DNA of 64,000 nt from CAMLIZ01 sp040758375 (GTDB lineage Bacteria > Pseudomonadota > Gammaproteobacteria > Burkholderiales > Burkholderiaceae_C): the NCBI GenBank assembly GCA_040758375.1, contig JBFLWE010000003.1, forward strand, positions 50,798 to 114,797. Direction: 5' to 3'. Numbering within the stretch: position 1 is the first letter of the stretch; each line of letters opens with the position of its first letter. This document shows positions 27,587 to 36,432 of the stretch, piece after piece. The translations under genes were made by a program, and so were the position numbers. The notes below the pieces were generated by a model, which searched no databases, was not told the DNA's origin, and saw nothing but the letters and a program-made list of their open reading frames with translations.

Positions 27587-29968
27587 TCAGTTCTTGAACA
27601 GGTCGAGGATGCTCTTGCGCTCGTCTTCCGTGGGCGCCACGGGCACCGGCTGTTCTTCGAGCCCCAGGCTGGTCACACCGGCCTGACGACCGTATTCCTC
27701 GAAATACCACTCGCCCGCCACGTTGATCACGCCCTCCGGCGGCTGGTATTCCTGCACCGGCATGTCGCGCAGCGCGTAGCCCATGTACTCGATCCACACC
27801 GGCAGCGCGAGACCGCCGCCGGTCTCGCGGTCGCCCAGCTTGCGCGGCGTGTCGTAGCCGATCCACACCACTGCCACCAGGTTGGGCTGGAAGCCGCAGA
27901 ACCAGGCGTCCATCGAGTCGTTGGTGGTGCCGGTCTTGCCGTAGAGATCGGGCCGCTTCAGCACGGCCTGCGCGCGCGCGGCGGTGCCGCTGCGCGTGAC
28001 CTCCTGCAGCAGGCTGTCCATCACGAAGGCATTGCGCGCGTCCAGCGTGCGCATGCTCTCGTCCGGCGCGGCGGGTTTGGCTTCGTAGAGCACGCGGCCC
28101 TTGGTGTCGGTGAGCTTGGCCACCAGCATCGGCGCCACCCGGTAGCCGCCATTGGCGAACACGCTGTAGGCGGTGGCCATCTGCATCGGCGTCACCGATC
28201 CGGCGCCCAGCGCCATGGTGAGGTAGGCGGGGTGCTTCTCGGGCTCGAAGCCGAAGCGGGTGATCCACTCCTGGGCGTACTGCGGACCGATGGCCTGCAG
28301 GATGCGGATGGACACCATGTTCTTCGACTTGGCCAGCGCGCGGCGCAAGGCCATGGGACCGTCAAAGGTGCCGTCGTAGTTCTTCGGTTCCCACGGCTGG
28401 CTGCCGGTGGTGACCGCATCGAAGAACAGTGGCGCGTCGTTGATCACGGTGGCCGGCGTGAAGCCTTTTTCCAGTGCGGCGGAATAGATGAACGGCTTGA
28501 AGCCCGAACCCGGCTGGCGCCATGCCTGGGTGGCGTGGTTGAACTTGCTCTTGCTGTAGTCAAAGCCGCCCACCATGGCCTTGATCGCGCCGGTGCGCGG
28601 GTCGATGGCCACGAAGGCGCCTTCTACCTCGGGGATCTGGGTGAGCGTCCAGTCGTTCTTGCCGCCCTTGACCACGCGCACCACGGCGCCGCGCCGGATC
28701 TGCGTCTTGGGGCCGGCCTTGGGTGAGAGGCCGGAGGCCGCCGGCTTCAGGCCATCACCGGTGATGGTGACGGTTTCGCCGGATTGCAGCACCGCGACCA
28801 CCTTCTTCGGCGAGGCCTCCAGCACCACCGCGGCCCGCAGGTCGTCGTTGTCGGGGTGCTCCACGAGGGCCTCGGCGATGCGGGCGTCCAGCTCGCGCGG
28901 GTCGGCCGGCAGGTCGATGTAGGCTTCCGGCCCGCGGTAGAACTGCCGGCGTTCGTAGTCCATCAGCCCCTTGCGCAGCGCCCGGTAGGCCACGGCCTGG
29001 TCGGCCGCATTGACGGTCAGGTAGACGTTGAGGCCGCGCGTGTAGGACTCCTCGCCGTACTGGTTGAAGACCAGCTGGCGCGCGGCCTCGGCCACGTATT
29101 CGGCATGCACCAGCGCCTCGTTCTGGGCGCGGTAGCGCAGCACCTGCTTGCGCGCGGCGTCGGCCTGTTCGGCGCTGATGAAGCCGTTGTCCAGCATGCG
29201 GTCGATGATGTACTGCTGGCGCACGGTGGCACGGCGCGGGTTGGCGATCGGGTTGTAGGCCGAAGGGGCCTTCGGCAAGCCGGCCAGCATGGCGGCCTCG
29301 GCGATCGTCACCTCGCCGAGCGGCTTGCCGAAGTAGATCTCGCTCGCGGCGGCGAAGCCGTAGGCGCGCTGCCCGAGGTAGATCTGGTTCATGTAGACCT
29401 CGAGGATCTGCTCCTTGGTGAGCTGGCTCTCGATCTTCAGCGCGAGCAGCATCTCGTAGATCTTGCGGATGAAGGTCTTCTCGGTGGAGAGGTAGAAGTT
29501 GCGCGCCACCTGCATCGTGATGGTCGAGGCGCCCTGGCTGCGGGCCTCGCCGAAATTGGCCAGGCCGGCGCGGATGACGCCCAGGTAGTCCACGCCGCCG
29601 TGCTGGTAGAAGCGCGCATCTTCGATCGCCAGCACGGCGTCTTGCATCACCTTGGGGATCTCGCGGATCGGCACGAAGTGGCGCCGCTCCTCGCCGTATT
29701 CGCTGAGCATCACGCCGTCGGCCGAGTACACCCGCATCGGCAGCTTGGGGCGGTAGTCGGTCAGGCCGCTGATCTCGGGCAGGTTGGGGTAGGCGACGGC
29801 CAGTGCCAGTGCCACCAGCGCCAGCGCGGCAAACACGCCCGCGGCGGCAACGCCAAACAGCCGTAGCACCCAGCGAACCAGGAATCGGGCCCATACAGGC
29901 CAGGAAGAGGTCAAGCGGGATTTCGGATTCTTCGACGTGGGCTCGGAGGGACGCTCGGCTGCAGTCAT
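27587..29968 (-). CDS. mrcA: Class A penicillin-binding protein 1a (MrcA/PonA)
   Basis: A bifunctional murein synthase of 793 residues. It has a membrane anchor at ~32-60. The GT51 glycosyltransferase domain includes EDARFYQHGGVD (~117, catalytic Glu) and GASTITMQVARNFYL. The transpeptidase domain has SxxK in PGSGFKP (~485), SKN in LAKSKNMVS and KTGTT near 690. It is located at the inner membrane, acting in the periplasm. It is divergent from pilMNOPQ, a neighbourhood conserved in beta- and gammaproteobacteria. Confidence 0.97.
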   Translation of the reverse strand: MTAAERPSEPTSKNPKSRLTSSWPVWARFLVRWVLRLFGVAAAGVFAALALVALALAVAYPNLPEISGLTDYRPKLPMRVYSADGVMLSEYGEERRHFVPIREIPKVMQDAVLAIEDARFYQHGGVDYLGVIRAGLANFGEARSQGASTITMQVARNFYLSTEKTFIRKIYEMLLALKIESQLTKEQILEVYMNQIYLGQRAYGFAAASEIYFGKPLGEVTIAEAAMLAGLPKAPSAYNPIANPRRATVRQQYIIDRMLDNGFISAEQADAARKQVLRYRAQNEALVHAEYVAEAARQLVFNQYGEESYTRGLNVYLTVNAADQAVAYRALRKGLMDYERRQFYRGPEAYIDLPADPRELDARIAEALVEHPDNDDLRAAVVLEASPKKVVAVLQSGETVTITGDGLKPAASGLSPKAGPKTQIRRGAVVRVVKGGKNDWTLTQIPEVEGAFVAIDPRTGAIKAMVGGFDYSKSKFNHATQAWRQPGSGFKPFIYSAALEKGFTPATVINDAPLFFDAVTTGSQPWEPKNYDGTFDGPMALRRALAKSKNMVSIRILQAIGPQYAQEWITRFGFEPEKHPAYLTMALGAGSVTPMQMATAYSVFANGGYRVAPMLVAKLTDTKGRVLYEAKPAAPDESMRTLDARNAFVMDSLLQEVTRSGTAARAQAVLKRPDLYGKTGTTNDSMDAWFCGFQPNLVAVVWIGYDTPRKLGDRETGGGLALPVWIEYMGYALRDMPVQEYQPPEGVINVAGEWYFEEYGRQAGVTSLGLEEQPVPVAPTEDERKSILDLFKN

Positions 29969-29995
29969 GGAGTTCCCAGAAAACGGGTGCGGGGC

Positions 29996-30001
29996 ATTAT
30001 A
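29996..30001 (-). promoter_or_regulatory. Consensus -10 box for mrcA
   Basis: A perfect TATAAT on the minus strand lies 28 bases before the mrcA start codon. No -35 at 16-18 bases resembles TTGACA, so either an activator helps or the element is fortuitous. Confidence 0.4.
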
Positions 30002-30162
30002 GGAATGCGATCTGGAGCGCCTGGGGCAATTCGTGAACTGTTTGGCAGATCGCGGGTATGGGTACAGGGTTCCCCCCGATGAGCCGTTTGCCGCTTGTTT
30101 CAGGTGCTCTGCGAAAGTCAGAGTTTCACAACGTAAGCGCCGGCCAGGGTGAGACTTTTTCT

Positions 30163-30191
30163 TTGTTGCACAAAGGCTTTACTGCTAGCAT
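30163..30191 (+). promoter_or_regulatory. Candidate extended -10 promoter of the pilMNOPQ operon
   Basis: TTGTTG, a 17-base spacer and TAGCAT are preceded by TGC, forming an extended -10. Transcription would start near 30198, about 50 bases before the pilM GTG. The surrounding 278-base divergent spacer (29969-30246) holds no other recognised feature apart from a CTCTG/CAGAG hairpin near 30107-30123. Confidence 0.45.
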
Positions 30192-30246
30192 TGAAGTAAC
30201 TTATTAACAGTGCAGCACCCTGCTGCGACGCGTTGGGAGTCAGCCC

Positions 30247-31326
30247 GTGAGCTTTCTTGACGCCCTTTTGGGCCGCAAAGCGCCGCCCATGATTGGCTTG
30301 GATATCAGCTCGTCGAGCGTCAAGCTGGTTGAACTCGGCCAGACGGCCAGCGGCGAGTATGTACTGGAGCGTTTTGCTTCCGAACCGTTCGAGAAAGGCT
30401 GGATTGCCGACGGCCAGATCGAAAAGTTCGACGAAGTGGCCGACGCCGTGCGCCGGGTGGTGCAGAAAAGCGGTACCCGGGCCAAGCAGGTGGTGATGGC
30501 GATGCCGCAGTCGGCGGTGATCACCAAGAAGATCATGCTGCCGGCCGGTCTGCGCGAAGAAGAGATGGAACTGCAGGTCGAGTCCGAGGCCAACCAGTAC
30601 ATCCCGTTCTCGCTGGACGAGGTAAGCCTGGACTTCTGCGTCATCGGCCCCAGTGCCACTTCGCACGGCGACGTGGAGGTGCTGATCGCCGCCTCCCGCA
30701 AGGATCGCGTGCAGGACCGCCAGGGCCTGGCCGAGGCGGCCGGCCTGAAGCCGGTGGTGCTGGACATCGAGGCCCACGCATCGCGGCTGGCGATGAGCCG
30801 CATCGTGCACAGCCTGCCCAACGAGGGCAAGGACGCGCTGGTGGCGCTGTTCGAGATCGGTGCCGAAACCACCAGCCTGAAGGTGCTGCGCGACGACGAG
30901 CTGCTGTACGACCGCGACCAGGCCTTCGGCGGCGCGCAGCTCACCACGCTGATCTCCCGCCAGTACGGCTTTTCCTATGAGGAAGCCGAGCAGAAGAAGC
31001 TCAACGGCGACCTGCCCGAAGACTACGAGAGCACGATCCTCGAACCCTTCATCGACAGCATGTCGCAGGAGATCGGGCGCGCGCTGCAGTACTTCTTCAC
31101 CAGCACGCCCCATCACAAGGTGCACTACGTCATGCTGGCCGGCGGCACCGCCACGCTGCCCGGCCTGAAGGAGCGCGTGACCGAGCTGACCGGCTTTGCG
31201 TCGATGGTGGTCAACCCCTTCGAGCAGATGAAGCTCGGGTCGGCCGTGCGCGAGGCCCGCGTGCGCCGTGAAGCGCCCTCGTACCTGACCGCCTGCGGCT
31301 TGGCGATGCGGAGGTTCCTGCAGTGA
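30247..31326 (+). CDS. pilM: Type IV pilus assembly ATPase-fold protein PilM
   Basis: A 359-residue actin-like cytoplasmic protein that binds the PilN tail. The nucleotide-binding segments are IGLDISSSSVKLVEL at ~17 and a C-terminal LAGGTATLPGLKERV. It starts with GTG (MSFLDALLGRK, the usual PilM opening). It is the first gene of pilMNOPQ, and its stop overlaps pilN (GTGA). It belongs to the alignment subcomplex linking the inner-membrane motor to the secretin. Confidence 0.97.
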   Translation: MSFLDALLGRKAPPMIGLDISSSSVKLVELGQTASGEYVLERFASEPFEKGWIADGQIEKFDEVADAVRRVVQKSGTRAKQVVMAMPQSAVITKKIMLPAGLREEEMELQVESEANQYIPFSLDEVSLDFCVIGPSATSHGDVEVLIAASRKDRVQDRQGLAEAAGLKPVVLDIEAHASRLAMSRIVHSLPNEGKDALVALFEIGAETTSLKVLRDDELLYDRDQAFGGAQLTTLISRQYGFSYEEAEQKKLNGDLPEDYESTILEPFIDSMSQEIGRALQYFFTSTPHHKVHYVMLAGGTATLPGLKERVTELTGFASMVVNPFEQMKLGSAVREARVRREAPSYLTACGLAMRRFLQ

Positions 31327-31949
31327 TTCTGATCAACCTCCTGCCGCACCGCGAAGAAAAGCGGCGGCGGCGCAAGGCGGCATTCTTCAGCGGCCTGGGC
31401 GTCGCGGCCGTGGTCGGCCTCGCGGTCGTCGGGCTCTGGTACACCGTGCTGGAGCAGATGATCGGCGCGCAGCGCGCGCGCAACGACTTCCTCAGCGCCG
31501 AGATCAAGAAGCTGGAAGTGCAGATCAAGGATATCGCCACGCTGAAAGCCGAGATCGAGGCGCTGAAGGCGCGCCAGAAGGCGGTGGAAGACCTGCAGAC
31601 CGACCGCAACATCCCGGTCTACCTGCTCAACGAGCTGGTGCGCCAGACGCCCGAAGGCGTGTACCTCAAGGCGATCAAGCAGACGCAGCAGACTGTCACG
31701 GTGTCCGGCGTGGCCCAGACCAACGAGCGGGTGTCCGAGTTGCTGCGCAACACCGCCTACAACTCGCCGTGGCTGGAGCGCCCGGAACTCATCGAGATCA
31801 AGGCGGGCACGGCCAACCCCAAGGAACAGCGCCGGCTGTTCGACTTTTCGATGCGCTTGAGCCTCAAGCGGCCGCAGGCCGCCGCGTCCGCGGCCAGCGC
31901 GCCGGCGCCCGCTGCAGCCAGTGCGTCGGCGCCCGTACGCAAGTCCTGA
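31323..31949 (+). CDS. pilN: Type IV pilus assembly protein PilN
   Basis: A 208-residue bitopic protein. The conserved N-terminal MILINLLPHREEKR binds the PilM groove; a transmembrane helix follows at ~22-43 and a coiled-coil before the periplasmic ferredoxin-like domain. The C-terminal ~25 residues are an Ala/Ser/Pro-rich extension. The GTG start overlaps the pilM stop. Confidence 0.95.
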   Translation: MILINLLPHREEKRRRRKAAFFSGLGVAAVVGLAVVGLWYTVLEQMIGAQRARNDFLSAEIKKLEVQIKDIATLKAEIEALKARQKAVEDLQTDRNIPVYLLNELVRQTPEGVYLKAIKQTQQTVTVSGVAQTNERVSELLRNTAYNSPWLERPELIEIKAGTANPKEQRRLFDFSMRLSLKRPQAAASAASAPAPAAASASAPVRKS

Positions 31950-31959
31950 AGGCGGATCC

Positions 31960-32673
31960 ATGGCGACCAAACCCGCACCGCTGAATTTCGAGCTGACCTC
32001 CGTGCTGGTGCAGGCGGCGGATCAGTTCCGCGGCCTCAATCCGAATGAGCCGGGCCAGTGGCCCATCCTGCCGAAGCTCGCCGCCTGGGTGGCAGTGGCC
32101 GCTGCTGCCGTGCTGGTGGGCTGGTTCTTGCTGCTGTCGGCCAGTGCCGACGAACTGGAGGCCGAGCGCAACAAGGAACCGGCGCTCAAGCAAGACTATC
32201 GCGGCAAGCTGGCGCAGGCGATCAACCTGCCAGAGCTGCGCAAGCAGAAGTCGCAGGTCGAGGAATACGTGACGCAGCTGGAGAAGCAACTGCCCGGCAA
32301 GGCCGAAATGGACGCGCTGCTGTCCGACATCAACCAGGCCGGCCTCGGCCGCGGCCTGCAGTTCGAGCTGTTCCGTCCGGGCCAGGTGGTGGTGAAGGAC
32401 TACTACGCGGAGCTGCCGATCGCGATCAAGGTCTCGGGCCGGTACCACGACATCGGCGCGTTCGCCGCCGATGTGGCGAACCTCTCCCGCATCGTGACAT
32501 TGAACGATCTCTCGGTGCAGCCTCCTCAGGCACAAGGGCAGGGCAAGGCAGCCGACACCGGCGGCCTGCTGGCGATGGAAGCCACGGCGCGCACCTACCG
32601 CTATCTCGATCCGGGTGAGATCGAGGAGCAGAGGAAGGAAAAGGCCAAGAAGCAGCCGGGGGCGAAGAAATGA
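31960..32673 (+). CDS. pilO: Type IV pilus assembly protein PilO
   Basis: A 237-residue inner-membrane protein that dimerises with PilN. It has a helix at ~40-62 (AAWVAVAAAAVLVGWFLLLSA minus its first residue), a coiled-coil, and a ferredoxin-like periplasmic domain (YYAELPIAIKVSGRYHDIG). I start at the ATG giving MATKPAPLNFEL, ten bases after pilN. The C-terminus is Lys-rich. Confidence 0.94.
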   Translation: MATKPAPLNFELTSVLVQAADQFRGLNPNEPGQWPILPKLAAWVAVAAAAVLVGWFLLLSASADELEAERNKEPALKQDYRGKLAQAINLPELRKQKSQVEEYVTQLEKQLPGKAEMDALLSDINQAGLGRGLQFELFRPGQVVVKDYYAELPIAIKVSGRYHDIGAFAADVANLSRIVTLNDLSVQPPQAQGQGKAADTGGLLAMEATARTYRYLDPGEIEEQRKEKAKKQPGAKK

Positions 32674-33215
32674 CGCGATCATTGCCAAGCCGTCTGTCGT
32701 CGATGGCATGCGTGTCGGTGCTGATGCTGGCCTCCGGTTGCAGCGGAGAGCACGAGGAGCTCCAGGCATGGATGGAGCAGCAGCGGCGTGAAGTGCGTCC
32801 GACGGTGCAGCCGATCGCGCCGCCGAAGAAATTCGATCCTGAGCCCTACGCCGGTGGTGACAAGGTCGAGCCTTTTAGCGGCCAGAAGCTTTCGGTCGCG
32901 CTCAAGCAGGAAGCCAGACAGCCGAGCTCGCTGCTGGCCAGCGAGCTCAACCGCCGCAAGGAGCCCCTGGAGGCCTATCCGCTCGACAGCATGTCGATGG
33001 TGGGCAGCGTGGTGAAAAACGGACGCCAACATGCGCTGCTTCAGGTCGACAACTTGCTGTACCAGGTGAAGGTGGGCGACTACCTGGGCCAGAACTACGG
33101 CCGCATCACCGACATCGACGAAACCGAAGTCAACATCCGCGAAATCGTTCAGGACGCCGCCGGCGAATGGATCGAGCGCAGCACCAGCCTGCAACTTCAG
33201 GAGAAGGCGCGATGA
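32670..33215 (+). CDS. pilP: Type IV pilus lipoprotein PilP
   Basis: A 181-residue inner-membrane lipoprotein that connects PilNO to the secretin. The lipobox is LMLASGC (Cys ~24). The HR-domain-like C-terminus includes YPLDSMSMVGSV and VKVGDYLGQNYGRITDI, both typical of PilP. It overlaps pilO upstream and pilQ downstream by ATGA. Confidence 0.95.
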   Translation: MTRSLPSRLSSMACVSVLMLASGCSGEHEELQAWMEQQRREVRPTVQPIAPPKKFDPEPYAGGDKVEPFSGQKLSVALKQEARQPSSLLASELNRRKEPLEAYPLDSMSMVGSVVKNGRQHALLQVDNLLYQVKVGDYLGQNYGRITDIDETEVNIREIVQDAAGEWIERSTSLQLQEKAR

Positions 33216-35371
33216 CGAACAAGCAGGAGAACCCCATCATGAGGAAATGGCGCGCCGGCGCCTTGGCGCTCGTATTGGCCCTCGGCGCACCCGTCGTCGC
33301 GCTGGCCCAGACCATGGTGCAGTCCATCTCGACCAGCCAGCAGGCCGGATCGGAAGTCGTGCGCATCGAGTTGAGCCAGCCCCTGGCCGCGGTGCCGCAG
33401 GGCTTCACCATCCAGTCGCCGCCGCGCATTGCGATCGACCTGCCCAACGTCGGCAACGGCATGGGCCGCCCGAGCGTTGATGTCAACCAGGGCAACCTGC
33501 GCTCGGTGAACATCGCCCAGGCCGGCGAGCGCACACGGGTCGTGCTCAACCTGCGTCAACCGGCCAACTACACCGCACGGTTGGACGGCAAGACGCTGCT
33601 GTTGACGCTCGAAACCACCGGCAGCGTGCAGGGCGCCACCGCCGCTGGCGAGCCGGTGCACTTTGCGCCCAGCCTGAACCGTGATCAGGTGGCGTTGCGC
33701 GGCATCGACTTCCGCCGCGGCCCCGACGGTTCGGGCCGCGTCGTGGTCGACCTGCCCAACAACCAGGTGGGCGTGGACATCCGCCAGCAGGGTCAGAACC
33801 TGGTGGTCGAGTTCCTGAAGTCGAGCGCACCGGAAAACCTGCGCCGGCGGTTGGACGTCACCGACTTCGGCACGCCGGTGCACTCGGTGTCCACCACGCA
33901 GGTGGGCGACCGCGTGCGCATGATCGTCGAGCCGCGCGGCACCTGGGAGCACAGTGCCTACCAGAGCGACAACCAGTTCGTGCTCGAGGTGCGCCAGCTC
34001 AAACTCGACCCGAACAAGTTGACCCAGGGCCCGGGCTACAACGGTGAGAAGCTGTCGCTCAACTTCCAGAACATCGAAGTGCGCGCGTTGCTGCAGGTGA
34101 TCGCCGACTTCACCAACTTCAACATCGTCACCAGCGACACCGTGGCGGGCAATGTGACCCTGCGGCTGAAGGACGTGCCCTGGGATCAGGCGCTCGACAT
34201 CATCCTGCAGGCCAAGGGCCTGGGCTATCGCAAGTCGGGCAACGTGATCTGGGTTGCGCCGAAGGACGAGCTTGCGGCCAAGGAGCAACTGGACCTGGAG
34301 GCCAAGAAGAAGGTGGCCGACCTCGAGCCTCTGCGCACGCAGTCTTTCCAGCTGAATTACACCAAGGCTGAAGACGTCGCAAAGGGCTTGACGGGGCAGA
34401 GCACTGGCGGTGGCGGGGGAAGCACCAACACCCGCATCCTCACGCCGCGGGGCAGCGTCATCTTTGAAACGCGGACGAACCAGCTTTTTGTGAGCGATAT
34501 CCCCTCGAAGCTGGAGGAGGTTCAGGCGCTGATTGCGAAGATTGACGTTCCGGTGCGTCAGGTACTGATAGAGGCGCGCATCGTGGAGGCGGACGACAAG
34601 TTTGGTCGCGCATTGGGTGTGAGGCTCGGTGCAAGCGACTCGCGCAACGCCGCGGGTGGTATTCCAGGATATGCGATCGGTGGTGGAAACAACGTGCTTG
34701 TCGGCGGCAACTACAACGCGATTGGCACGCAGACCGGGCAGACTGGGGCGACGAGCACGTTCGCTGATACGCAGTTCATCAACCTGCCTGCGAACACATC
34801 CGTTGTGGGGGGAGCGCCTGCGACGTTCGCGTTGTCGCTCTTCAGTGCAGCGGCTGGCCGTTTCCTGAACCTGGAACTGCAGGCACTCGAATCGGACAAC
34901 CGGGGCAAGATTGTTTCCAGCCCGCGTGTCATCACTTCGGATCAAACCGAAGCCTTGATCGAGCAAGGCGAGGAGATTCCCTACAATGTGGCGACGTCCA
35001 GCGGGGCCACGTCGGTACAGTTCAAGAAAGCGAGCCTGAGTCTCAAGGTTAGGCCGCAGATCACGCCTGAGGGCAACGTGATCCTGGACGTGGAGGCCAA
35101 CAAGGATAGCCGCGGCGCCAACACGCTCGCAGGTCCGGCGATCGACACCAAGCATGTCAAGACGCAGGTGCTTGTGGAGAACGGCGGCACCGTGGTGCTG
35201 GGCGGCATCTTCACTCAGACAGACCGGGATCAGGTAAACAAGGTGCCTGTGCTCGGGGATGTGCCGGTCGTTGGCAACCTGTTCAAGAACAAGTCGCGCG
35301 TGTCTGACAAGACTGAGTTGCTGATCTTCATCACTCCGAAGGTGGTGAGTGATAGAGCAGTGGCGCGCTAA
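33212..35371 (+). CDS. pilQ: Type IV pilus secretin PilQ
   Basis: A 719-residue outer-membrane secretin through which the pilus fibre passes. It has a signal peptide ending ALAQ (~33), two AMIN peptidoglycan-binding repeats (~40-130 and ~160-260), an STN/N0 domain, N1 (YRKSGNVIWVAPKDEL) and the secretin core ending VPVLGDVPVVGNLFKNK. The start overlaps the pilP stop; a second ATG lies nine codons in. From about 34380 onward, third positions become far less GC-biased than in the first half. Confidence 0.96.
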   Translation: MTNKQENPIMRKWRAGALALVLALGAPVVALAQTMVQSISTSQQAGSEVVRIELSQPLAAVPQGFTIQSPPRIAIDLPNVGNGMGRPSVDVNQGNLRSVNIAQAGERTRVVLNLRQPANYTARLDGKTLLLTLETTGSVQGATAAGEPVHFAPSLNRDQVALRGIDFRRGPDGSGRVVVDLPNNQVGVDIRQQGQNLVVEFLKSSAPENLRRRLDVTDFGTPVHSVSTTQVGDRVRMIVEPRGTWEHSAYQSDNQFVLEVRQLKLDPNKLTQGPGYNGEKLSLNFQNIEVRALLQVIADFTNFNIVTSDTVAGNVTLRLKDVPWDQALDIILQAKGLGYRKSGNVIWVAPKDELAAKEQLDLEAKKKVADLEPLRTQSFQLNYTKAEDVAKGLTGQSTGGGGGSTNTRILTPRGSVIFETRTNQLFVSDIPSKLEEVQALIAKIDVPVRQVLIEARIVEADDKFGRALGVRLGASDSRNAAGGIPGYAIGGGNNVLVGGNYNAIGTQTGQTGATSTFADTQFINLPANTSVVGGAPATFALSLFSAAAGRFLNLELQALESDNRGKIVSSPRVITSDQTEALIEQGEEIPYNVATSSGATSVQFKKASLSLKVRPQITPEGNVILDVEANKDSRGANTLAGPAIDTKHVKTQVLVENGGTVVLGGIFTQTDRDQVNKVPVLGDVPVVGNLFKNKSRVSDKTELLIFITPKVVSDRAVAR

Positions 35372-35395
35372 TCACAACGACATTGAGGAATTCTC

Positions 35396-35794
35396 ATGAA
35401 CTCGATCATGGCGCGCAGAGCATCCCTATTCACTGTTCTGGGATTGTTGGCGGTGCTTACTTCTTCCTGCGGCGGAGGTAGTGATGAGGAGGGAGCACCG
35501 GCCCCATTGCGACTTAGCGCAGACGAGATCACGTTTACGGGTCCGAACTCGACTTCTTGCGGGACGGGTACAGCACTGGTCTATGTCTATGGCGGCGCGG
35601 CGCCCTACAAGATTGACAATACTTGGCCGACCGTTATGACGGTCAGCAAGACTCAAGTCAACCATCCTGGCGAAAGCTTTGAATTGAACGTTTTCAATGC
35701 AGGCTTCTGCGTCGCTCCTGCGACGATTGTTGTCACGGATGCTCGGAATCGTCAGGTCACGCTGACGGTGACCACTGAAGTTGGGGACCAGTGA
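35396..35794 (+). CDS. Small putative lipoprotein downstream of pilQ
   Basis: A 132-residue protein of unknown function. The lipobox is LAVLTSSC (Cys ~25), then GGGSDEEG. The remainder looks like a single all-beta Ig-like domain (VYVYGGAAPYKI ... ATIVVTDARNRQVTLTV) with two further cysteines that could form a disulfide. GAGGAATTCTC precedes the ATG. It lies 24 bases after pilQ and 16 before aroK, so it is probably co-transcribed. Base composition is low-GC like the end of pilQ. A role in secretin or pilus assembly is only a contextual guess. Confidence 0.75.
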   Translation: MNSIMARRASLFTVLGLLAVLTSSCGGGSDEEGAPAPLRLSADEITFTGPNSTSCGTGTALVYVYGGAAPYKIDNTWPTVMTVSKTQVNHPGESFELNVFNAGFCVAPATIVVTDARNRQVTLTVTTEVGDQ

Positions 35795-35810
35795 CTGCAT
35801 AGCACTTTCG

Positions 35811-36389
35811 ATGACGACGCGGTCCTCGCCGTGCATCGCCCTCATCGGCATGCCCGGCGGCGGCAAGTCCACCGTCGGGCGCCAGCTGGCGCGGCATCTC
35901 GGATGGAAGTTCGTCGACAGTGACACGGAGATCGAGCGCCGCCTCGGCTGCTCGATCCGGTCCTACTTCGACTCACACGGAGAGGCAGCCTTCCGGGACG
36001 TCGAGGAGCAGGTGCTTCGCGAGCTGACGGAAGGGGCCTCGCACCCCGCGGTCCTCGCCACTGGTGGAGGTGCCGTGTTGCGAGAGACCAACCGGGAACG
36101 CCTGCGCGAGGCAGGCGCCGTGGTCTATCTGCGCTCCACCCCCGAAGAGCTGTTCCGGCGTCTTCGACACGACAAGCAGCGCCCGCTCCTGCAAGTGGGG
36201 GACCCTTTGCGCAAGCTGCGCCAGCTGTACCAGGAGCGTGATCCGCTTTACCGCAGCACGGCCCAGTATGTGATCGAGACGGGCAGGCCCTCGGTGGCCA
36301 CGCTGGTCAACATGATCCTCATGCAGCTGGAGCTGGCGGGTGTGCTCGATCCGAGTGCCGCCAGGCCGCCCGATCTACGAGGTTCCTGA
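35811..36389 (+). CDS. aroK: Shikimate kinase AroK
   Basis: A 192-residue NMP-kinase-fold enzyme phosphorylating shikimate at O3 in chorismate synthesis. Walker A is GMPGGGKSTVGRQLA (~14), the shikimate-binding Asp is in FVDSDTEIERR, and LATGGGAVLRE and the lid RPLL are conserved. I use the ATG giving MTTRSSPCIALIG; an upstream GTG would overlap the lipoprotein gene. The pilQ-aroK-aroB order is widespread in proteobacteria. Confidence 0.95.
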   Translation: MTTRSSPCIALIGMPGGGKSTVGRQLARHLGWKFVDSDTEIERRLGCSIRSYFDSHGEAAFRDVEEQVLRELTEGASHPAVLATGGGAVLRETNRERLREAGAVVYLRSTPEELFRRLRHDKQRPLLQVGDPLRKLRQLYQERDPLYRSTAQYVIETGRPSVATLVNMILMQLELAGVLDPSAARPPDLRGS

Positions 36390-36432
36390 CGGCGTGAACG
36401 TGCCTCGGAGGCGGAACGTACACTTGGCCGTC

